A stretch of 5,845 bases of DNA from Gammaproteobacteria bacterium (GTDB taxonomy: Bacteria > Pseudomonadota > Gammaproteobacteria > Pseudomonadales > Porticoccaceae), in assembly GCA_006227015.1 (NCBI GenBank), contig SBGI01000177.1, positions 1-5,845 on the forward strand, in the 5' to 3' direction. This document shows, piece by piece, positions 1-5,845 of this stretch (positions are counted from its first letter, which is position 1; each line of letters begins with the position of its first letter). The notes under the pieces were generated by a model. It did not search any database and was not told the origin of the DNA. It saw only the letters and a program-made list of their open reading frames with translations. A program made the translations under genes and the position numbers.

Positions 1-495
1 GTAGCGACCGGGGTTTTTCAGGGCAATGGTCAGCGCGCCGTGGCCACCCATGGAGTGGCCGCTGATAGCCACTTTGTCACCATCTACCGGGAAGCGCTCT
101 TGAATCAGGGCTGGCAGTTCTGCCACGATGTAGTCGTACATGCGGTAGTGGCGGGACCAGGGCGGCTGGGTCGCATTGAGGTAAAAACCGGCGCCGAGCC
201 CGAAGTCATAATCGCCCTTGGGGTCGTCCGGCACGTCCTTGCCACGGGGGCTGGTGTCCGGTGCAACGAGGGCGATGCCATACTCAGCGGCATAGCGCTG
301 AGCCCCCGCTTTGGTGACAAAATTTTCATCCGTGCAGGTGAGGCCAGAGAGCCAGTACAGTACCGGCACTGATTCCTGATTCGCTAGGGGTGGCAGGTAG
401 ATGGAAAAGGTCATGTCGCAGTCGAGCACCGCTGAGCGGTGCTGAAAACGCAGTTGCTGGCCGCCGAAACAGCGGTGGGCGTCTATCTGTTCCAT
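1..495 (-). CDS. fghA: S-formylglutathione hydrolase, N-terminal 165 residues (3' end outside window)
   Basis: This cytoplasmic esterase-D-type alpha/beta hydrolase cleaves S-formylglutathione to formate and glutathione, the last step of glutathione-dependent formaldehyde detoxification. The ATG at 495 opens a frame that runs unbroken to base 1. Seen in the translation: an early C-F-G-G-Q-Q segment (residues 9-14), the family block [12 protein letters not shown] (48-59), A-P-D-T-S-P-R-G (78-85), and the nucleophile elbow G-H-S-M-G-G-H-G (146-153) with Ser148 as the expected catalytic serine. Family members are usually about 280 residues, so roughly 115 residues, including the catalytic Asp and His, lie beyond the left edge. 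The gene starts 13 bases after the frmA stop, and this pairing strongly supports the function. FghA/FrmB/YeiG-type names are used for this family; I cannot separate paralogues here. Confidence 0.95.
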   Translation of the reverse strand, partial: MEQIDAHRCFGGQQLRFQHRSAVLDCDMTFSIYLPPLANQESVPVLYWLSGLTCTDENFVTKAGAQRYAAEYGIALVAPDTSPRGKDVPDDPKGDYDFGLGAGFYLNATQPPWSRHYRMYDYIVAELPALIQERFPVDGDKVAISGHSMGGHGALTIALKNPGRY

Positions 496-502
496 GATGA
501 AT

Positions 503-506
503 TCCT
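503..506 (-). promoter_or_regulatory. Ribosome binding site of fghA
   Basis: AGGA on the minus strand lies 7 bases upstream of the ATG at 495, inside the 13-base gap after the frmA stop codon. It fixes the fghA start, and its position so close behind frmA suggests the two are translated from one transcript. Confidence 0.7.
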
Positions 507-508
507 GC

Positions 509-1615
<1,107 letters not shown>

Positions 1616-1620
1616 TCTCT

Positions 1621-1626
1621 ACTCCT
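1621..1626 (-). promoter_or_regulatory. Ribosome binding site of frmA
   Basis: AGGAGT on the minus strand sits 5 bases upstream of the ATG at 1615. It is a strong Shine-Dalgarno match that supports this start over any internal ATG. Confidence 0.8.
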
Positions 1627-1652
1627 GATTGAATCTACTTGGGGGGCAGCTG

Positions 1653-1682
1653 ACTATAGGCAGATGCCCGTGGGTTAGTAAA
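1653..1682 (-). promoter_or_regulatory. Putative sigma-70 promoter for frmA-fghA
   Basis: On the minus strand TTTACT (1677-1682, four of six matches to the -35 consensus) is followed after 18 bases by TATAGT (1653-1658, five of six matches to the -10 consensus). Transcription would begin near 1646, about 30 bases before the frmA start codon. The spacer includes one copy of a GGGCATYT element, and the other copy overlaps the -35 (1662-1669 and 1680-1687, offset 18 bases); these could be a regulator half-site pair or chance. The placement in the only non-coding gap upstream of frmA favours a real promoter, but it is predicted from consensus only. Confidence 0.45.
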
Positions 1683-1702
1683 TGCCCCTTTTGTTGTGGT
1701 TT

Positions 1703-3352
1703 TTATGGTTTGATCATCACCAGATCCCTGACGGCACTGGACAGCATCTGGTTGGAGACCAGCAGTTCGCGGTTGATATTCAGTAGCGAGGACAGTGGAA
1801 TGCCAATCGCGACACTGTTGTCATAGCGGGTCATCAACTGGTGAAGCCGGTCGTGGGACAGATTAATTTCTTCCTGAAGTTGCAGGTGTTTTTCTTCCAG
1901 TAATACCGGATCGGTGTGCTCCACCAAGTTGAGTAAGTGCCGGTAAATATTGCGGGTATCATGTCGCAGGGTTTCAATCAGCTCCTCATCGTCTGACTGG
2001 GTGCGCAGCTCCACAATATTCTGGCGCACATTCTTGAGGCTTTTGGCTCCGTACACGAGGTCCCGCGAGGCATGAACCAGCTGTGACACCTTTTCGGTGA
2101 CACCTTCCCCAGACTTTTCCCTCAGAATGCGATTGGCATACTGCAGAATCTGTTGCTCGGTATGCTTGATTTCGGAGTACTGGTCGTCGTAGCTGGATTT
2201 GGCCTGCTTGATTTGTTCGTAGACTTCCAGGCCCTTGAAGCCGGGAAGCAGTTCCTCCGGGCGAATGCGCAATACCCGCAAATTCAGAATCATCACCTTG
2301 TAATAGAGACGAATTACTTCCTGGCGGATCGCTTCGGTGGCGGCATCGCTGACCGTGGGGGATACCTTGGTGATGTACTGGCAGCCAATCAGGTCATCTT
2401 CGGTGAAACGCCCCTGCAGCCATTTGGCAAAAGGCGACACGATGGGCAGAAATATCAGAATGCCCAGGCCATTGAACAGGGAGTGAAACAGCACAAGCAC
2501 ATACATGGGGTCGGTTACGGTCAGTGTGCCGGTGATGAAGTCCAGTAATGGGTACATCAGCAGTAGCGCCACTGCACTGACCACCAGGTTGAAAATAAAG
2601 TGCGACAGAGCGACCCGGCGCTTGTCGGAAGAACCCTTTATGCCGCCGATGATTACCGTGCTGGTGGTGCCGAGATTGGCGCCAATCACAATGGCCGCAG
2701 CAGTAGTGAGGGGCAGAACACCGGCATGGATGGCACTAAGCACAATCATCATGGTGGCCGAGCTGGACTGGATTAGTGCCGTGAAGATCAGGCCGCCAAC
2801 CACGTAGAGCAGAATTGGGTATTCGCTGAAAACCGACGGCGAAATATGCTCCGATAAAAAGCCCATACTGGTCTTCATGAAATCCAGCCCCATCAGCAAT
2901 AACCCTAGACCCAGCAGCAGTCGCGCCTGACTGTGTCTGCGATAGTCGGGATTGAGAAATACTACTCCCAGCGTCCCCAGTGCCAGCATTGGCATGGCGT
3001 ATTCCGTCAGACTCATACGGAATCCGATGGTGGCGACGATCCAGCCGGTAAAGGTGGTGCCGAGATTGGCACCGAAGATCACGCCTAGGGCATTGGTCAT
3101 CGTCAGGATACCGGCGCCCACGAAGGCCAGGACTATAAGCCCGACCATGGAACTGCTCTGCAGGCAGGCAGTGCTGATAATGCCGATGAATACCCCGCGC
3201 ACGGGTGTCTTGGTGTAATCCCTGAGCAGGTGGCGGAAGGAGCGGGTGCCAAGCGTTCTCAAGGCCTGTTCCAGCATTGTCATGCCAAACAGGAACAGAC
3301 CCAGTCCTGCAACCAGTTCCCAAGGTTCAAAGTTCGGCATATCCAGCTGCAT
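1703..3352 (-). CDS. Na+/phosphate cotransporter family protein with C-terminal PhoU-like domain
   Basis: This is an inner-membrane protein of the Na/Pi cotransporter (NptA/YjbB, SLC34-like) family, expected to move phosphate with sodium; direction and exact substrate cannot be read from sequence. The membrane part (about residues 10-310) holds two homologous repeats: the signature Q-S-S-S at 65-68 and 195-198, and G-A-N-L-G-T-T at 94-100 and 224-230, each pair offset by exactly 130 residues, as expected for the duplicated fold. Residues about 335-549 are hydrophilic and helical, like the PhoU-type domain that caps many bacterial members. Total length of 549 is normal. The start at 3352 has no good Shine-Dalgarno (a GGGA lies too far upstream), and Met5 at 3340 is no better, so the start could be a few codons off. 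It follows the exporter gene after 111 bases and an intervening hairpin, so it is probably transcribed separately. No clear promoter or pho box was found upstream. Confidence 0.9.
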   Translation of the reverse strand: MQLDMPNFEPWELVAGLGLFLFGMTMLEQALRTLGTRSFRHLLRDYTKTPVRGVFIGIISTACLQSSSMVGLIVLAFVGAGILTMTNALGVIFGANLGTTFTGWIVATIGFRMSLTEYAMPMLALGTLGVVFLNPDYRRHSQARLLLGLGLLLMGLDFMKTSMGFLSEHISPSVFSEYPILLYVVGGLIFTALIQSSSATMMIVLSAIHAGVLPLTTAAAIVIGANLGTTSTVIIGGIKGSSDKRRVALSHFIFNLVVSAVALLLMYPLLDFITGTLTVTDPMYVLVLFHSLFNGLGILIFLPIVSPFAKWLQGRFTEDDLIGCQYITKVSPTVSDAATEAIRQEVIRLYYKVMILNLRVLRIRPEELLPGFKGLEVYEQIKQAKSSYDDQYSEIKHTEQQILQYANRILREKSGEGVTEKVSQLVHASRDLVYGAKSLKNVRQNIVELRTQSDDEELIETLRHDTRNIYRHLLNLVEHTDPVLLEEKHLQLQEEINLSHDRLHQLMTRYDNSVAIGIPLSSLLNINRELLVSNQMLSSAVRDLVMIKP

Positions 3353-3425
3353 GATCTGTGTGCGGTTTCCCGATCGGACTCTTGAAGAAAGTTTAGCAGC
3401 CAGCCCGGTAGCGGGAAGGACTAAT

Positions 3426-3454
3426 TCCCCGCGGCAGACAGACTGCCGCGGGGA
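3426..3454 (-). terminator. Hairpin terminator after the exporter gene
   Basis: A perfect 12-bp inverted repeat (3426-3437 with 3443-3454), very GC-rich and with a 5-base loop, begins 9 bases after the exporter stop codon at 3464-3466. The position is typical of a Rho-independent terminator for the minus-strand transcript. However, the bases after the stem (AATTAGTCC) are not a true T-tract, so termination could be partial or the hairpin may mainly protect the mRNA end. Confidence 0.6.
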
Positions 3455-3463
3455 TTGGAGGGG

Positions 3464-5845
3464 TTATTTGCCCAGTGGTTTGAAGATCAGGATCAGCTTG
3501 GGCAATAGGGTCATGGAACCCAGCAGGGCGGTCAGCATGGCGAGACCGGTCAACAGGCCAAAGTAGACCGAGGGAATAAAGTTCGACAGCGACAGAATGG
3601 AAAAGCCGATGATAATGGTGATGGCTGTGTAGAACAGTGCGCGGCCAATACTTCCATGGGCGCGATGCATGGCGGCCAGGTAATCCCTGTCCACAGCGAA
3701 CTCCCGCTTGAAGCGGGTGATGTAGTGAATGGAATTGTCCACCCCAATACCCACCGTAATGGCGGCGATGGTGATGGTCATCATATCCAGCGGGATGCGC
3801 GCCAGGCCCATGCCTCCCAGAACCACGGTGGCCGCCAGCATGTTGGGCAGCATGGCAATCAGGGAGATGGAAATGGAACGGAATAGCACCATAAACATCA
3901 CCATGATGCCCAGGAATACCGCGCCGAGGGTAAGAATCTGCGAGCGGAACAGGCTCTGCAACATGTTGTTGTACAGCACCAACAGGCTGGTGAAGTGCAC
4001 CTGATCGTCCTGTAACCCGACGTCATTAACGATGTAGCTGCGAATGTTGGCCAGCAGTTCCGGGCGTTTCAGCTCACTACCGGTTTCCTTGATGCGCAGG
4101 GTGATGCGTGCTTGATTCAGTTCGTCATCAATGTAGGGGTCAAACAACAGCGCCGCGTTTTCCGGTGACAGGCTTCTGCGTACAAACGCCAGCTCCAGGT
4201 CGTTGAGCTTGTGTTCCATCAGGTCTTCGGCGACATCGGCAATGGTCACCAGTGAGCTGACTTTGCCAACTTCCGGTAGCGAGTCCAGGTAATTGTGAAT
4301 CTTTGAAAGATCCTGCAGCCCCACACCGGTAAACCAGTAGCTGTTGGGCTCGTCATCATTACTTGTTGGGCTCTCATCACCAAAGGGATCGTCAGAGGCA
4401 AACGGATCATCCGCTGCGAACGGGTCATCGGCCGCAAAGGGATCTTCCTCTGCGAAGGGGTCTTCCTCGGTCACGGTGGGCATGGGCGGTACCGGCGGGG
4501 CATCGAGGATGATATCCAGGGGCGTGGTGCCTCCCAGTTTTTCATCAATAACGGACAGACCCTGGTAGATCTCGGTGTCGGAACGGAAGTAATCGATAAA
4601 GCGGTTTTCCACCTGCAGTTGGGAAATGCCCCAGCAGCTGATGACGCCGGCCAGCAGTGCCAGCGCCAGCACCAGTTTGCCGTGGTTTTCGGTAAAGCGG
4701 GCAAAGATCATGGTATAGGCGGCGGAGTTGTCGCCCTTGTCGTTATTTTTACCCTTGCCGATCAGCATCATGCCGGCGGGTATCACGATAAATGCCAGGG
4801 TCAGCGCCAGCCCGATACCCATGGTCATCATCCAGCCAAAATCGATAACCGGACGAATATCGCTGACCACCAGTGACACAAAGGCAACGCCAGTGGTGAG
4901 TACGGTATACAGGCAGGGTCGCGCCATGTAGGACACGGTGCCACGCACCAGCTCCAGTTGGCTTTGCTCTGGATTATCTTTCTGTAGTTCGCGGTAGCGA
5001 ACGATCAGGTGGATCGTCAGGGCCAGGGTGATAATCAGCAACAGCGCGACAAAATTCGAGGAGATAACCGTCAGGCGCCAATCGATCCAGCTCAGGTAAC
5101 CGAGCATGATTTCCACTGACAGCACGCAGGTCAGCAACGGTAGAACCACCCAGCGTATCTGGCGGAAAATAATGGCCAGGGTGGCAATGATAAACAGCAC
5201 AATCCCGGTGCCAAACACCCTCAGGTCGCTTTTGATAAATTCGATCATGTCCGCGGTGATCATGCTGGGGCCGCCCAGGAAGATTTGTGCACGGTCCTTG
5301 AACTGGGCCATTTTTTCACGGATTTCCGCTACCCGCTGATGCTCTTCCACAGCCCGTGCAGTACGGTAGTCGAGAAACTCTTTACTCACACGTTCCAGTT
5401 CGATTTCTTCTTCCGGGGTGAGGCCTTCGGTGTCCCGCTTGAGACGCAGGGAGTCGCGTTGGCGAACCAGGGTGAGGTATTGCCGATCCAGTTCCATGGT
5501 GGCCATCAATGCGGTGGTCTGGCCATCGGGGCTGAGAATCAGTTTGCGGTAAATCGGGCTTTCCAGGAATTCCTTACGAGCCAGATCGCGGTCGGTGTCC
5601 GGGTTTCTAAGTGTGCGGGGTTCTTCCTTGAGCTGGGATACGGTGACCTTGGGGCTGTAGAGTAGCGGTACGTCGAGAATCGAGGTGACATTGGCGACGC
5701 CACTGATGGTTTTCAGCTCGTCGCTCATTTGGGCCAGTGTGTTCAGTGAGGCGTCGTCAAACAGGTCGCCTTCATTTGGGGTGTAGGTCACCACCAGAAA
5801 GTCGCTGCTGCCATAGTGCTGCAGGGTTTCCCGGAAGTAATCGAG
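3464..5845 (-). CDS. RND superfamily / MMPL-type exporter, 5' end outside window
   Basis: This is an inner-membrane transporter of the RND superfamily (MMPL / COG1033 type), probably driven by proton flow; family members export lipids or other hydrophobic compounds, but this substrate is unknown. The frame is open to the window edge, giving 793 visible residues. The first visible residues (L-D-Y-F-R-E-T-L) are already periplasmic loop, so transmembrane helix 1 is missing; the in-frame GTG at 5794 is not the start. Counting from the edge: periplasmic loop 1 to about 205 with a charged helical hairpin at 121-184; helices 2-6 about 207-362; a cytoplasmic linker; helix 7 about 389-409; a large second periplasmic loop 410-635 containing an acidic D-P-F repeat (460-489); helices 8-12 about 636-788. 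The second half has the family motif G-I-G-V-D-N-S-I-H-Y (699-708) with Asp703; the matching place in helix 4 (T-L-A-L-T-I-H-L) has no Asp. The stop is TAA, followed by a hairpin. Confidence 0.9.
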   Translation of the reverse strand, partial: LDYFRETLQHYGSSDFLVVTYTPNEGDLFDDASLNTLAQMSDELKTISGVANVTSILDVPLLYSPKVTVSQLKEEPRTLRNPDTDRDLARKEFLESPIYRKLILSPDGQTTALMATMELDRQYLTLVRQRDSLRLKRDTEGLTPEEEIELERVSKEFLDYRTARAVEEHQRVAEIREKMAQFKDRAQIFLGGPSMITADMIEFIKSDLRVFGTGIVLFIIATLAIIFRQIRWVVLPLLTCVLSVEIMLGYLSWIDWRLTVISSNFVALLLIITLALTIHLIVRYRELQKDNPEQSQLELVRGTVSYMARPCLYTVLTTGVAFVSLVVSDIRPVIDFGWMMTMGIGLALTLAFIVIPAGMMLIGKGKNNDKGDNSAAYTMIFARFTENHGKLVLALALLAGVISCWGISQLQVENRFIDYFRSDTEIYQGLSVIDEKLGGTTPLDIILDAPPVPPMPTVTEEDPFAEEDPFAADDPFAADDPFASDDPFGDESPTSNDDEPNSYWFTGVGLQDLSKIHNYLDSLPEVGKVSSLVTIADVAEDLMEHKLNDLELAFVRRSLSPENAALLFDPYIDDELNQARITLRIKETGSELKRPELLANIRSYIVNDVGLQDDQVHFTSLLVLYNNMLQSLFRSQILTLGAVFLGIMVMFMVLFRSISISLIAMLPNMLAATVVLGGMGLARIPLDMMTITIAAITVGIGVDNSIHYITRFKREFAVDRDYLAAMHRAHGSIGRALFYTAITIIIGFSILSLSNFIPSVYFGLLTGLAMLTALLGSMTLLPKLILIFKPLGK
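4379..4468 (-). repeat. Five-unit 18-bp in-frame tandem repeat encoding x-[ED]-D-P-F-[AG]
   Basis: Five contiguous 18-base units lie in the exporter gene at 4451-4468, 4433-4450, 4415-4432, 4397-4414 and 4379-4396, read right to left. They encode EEDPFA, EEDPFA, ADDPFA, ADDPFA and SDDPFG (residues 460-489 counted from the window edge), followed by more acidic sequence (D-E-S-P and N-D-D-E-P). The array comes just after a proline-rich stretch (A-P-P-V-P-P-M-P) in the second periplasmic loop. It looks like a flexible, strongly acidic linker inserted in the loop. Units differ mostly at third codon positions, so the peptide is better conserved than the DNA. Confidence 0.95.

Noticed and set aside
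40..372. Plus-strand open frame of 110 codons
   Set aside because: It is antisense to fghA, whose catalytic motif is clear in the minus strand; no family resemblance was seen.
2153..2548. Plus-strand open frame of 131 codons
   Set aside because: It overlaps the PhoU-like and membrane part of the Na/Pi gene in antisense; no independent support.
3370..3377. Perfect 8-bp palindrome CCGATCGG upstream of the Na/Pi gene as an operator
   Set aside because: It does not extend beyond 8 bases, and it matches no pho box or other operator that I recognise; too short to call.
4379..4468. CRISPR-like or VNTR non-coding array
   Set aside because: Units are contiguous without spacers, in frame, and differ mostly synonymously, so it is a coding repeat.
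4344..4568. Plus-strand open frame with a Ser/Ala/Lys/Gly repeat
   Set aside because: The peptide repeat is only the antisense reading of the 18-bp D-P-F-A array in the exporter gene.

Overview
The window holds four genes, all on the minus strand. From its right edge leftwards they are an RND/MMPL-type membrane exporter (5' end cut by the window), a Na+/phosphate-cotransporter-family protein, a glutathione-dependent formaldehyde dehydrogenase (frmA/adhC), and an S-formylglutathione hydrolase (fghA, 3' end cut by the window). Moderately GC-rich DNA, tight gene packing, AGGA-type ribosome binding sites and the family types point to a free-living gammaproteobacterium, perhaps a marine one. That placement is an impression from protein style, not a search result.

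Region by region: 1-495 is the N-terminal 165 codons of fghA. 509-1615 is complete frmA, separated from fghA by only 13 bases, so the two almost certainly form one transcript. 1616-1702 is a short intergenic region with a good ribosome binding site and a plausible sigma-70 promoter for frmA-fghA. 1703-3352 is the Na/Pi cotransporter-like gene with a C-terminal PhoU-like helical domain. 3353-3463 is an intergenic region containing a strong 12-bp-stem hairpin just after the exporter stop codon. 3464-5845 is the exporter, whose reading frame stays open to the window edge.

FrmA and FghA form the standard glutathione-linked formaldehyde detoxification route. Formaldehyde reacts with glutathione spontaneously, FrmA oxidises the adduct to S-formylglutathione, and FghA hydrolyses that to formate and glutathione. 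The exporter and the Na/Pi-type protein are both inner-membrane proteins, but the sequence does not tie them functionally to each other or to formaldehyde metabolism. The hairpin and the promoter suggest at least two, probably three, transcription units.

I see no clearly new system, mobile element, CRISPR array or RNA gene. The most unusual element is a five-unit 18-bp tandem repeat in the exporter gene. It encodes an acidic Asp-Pro-Phe-Ala type repeat in the second periplasmic loop and shows a curious alternation of synonymous codons between units. The exporter also carries the conserved mid-membrane Asp in only one of its two transmembrane halves.
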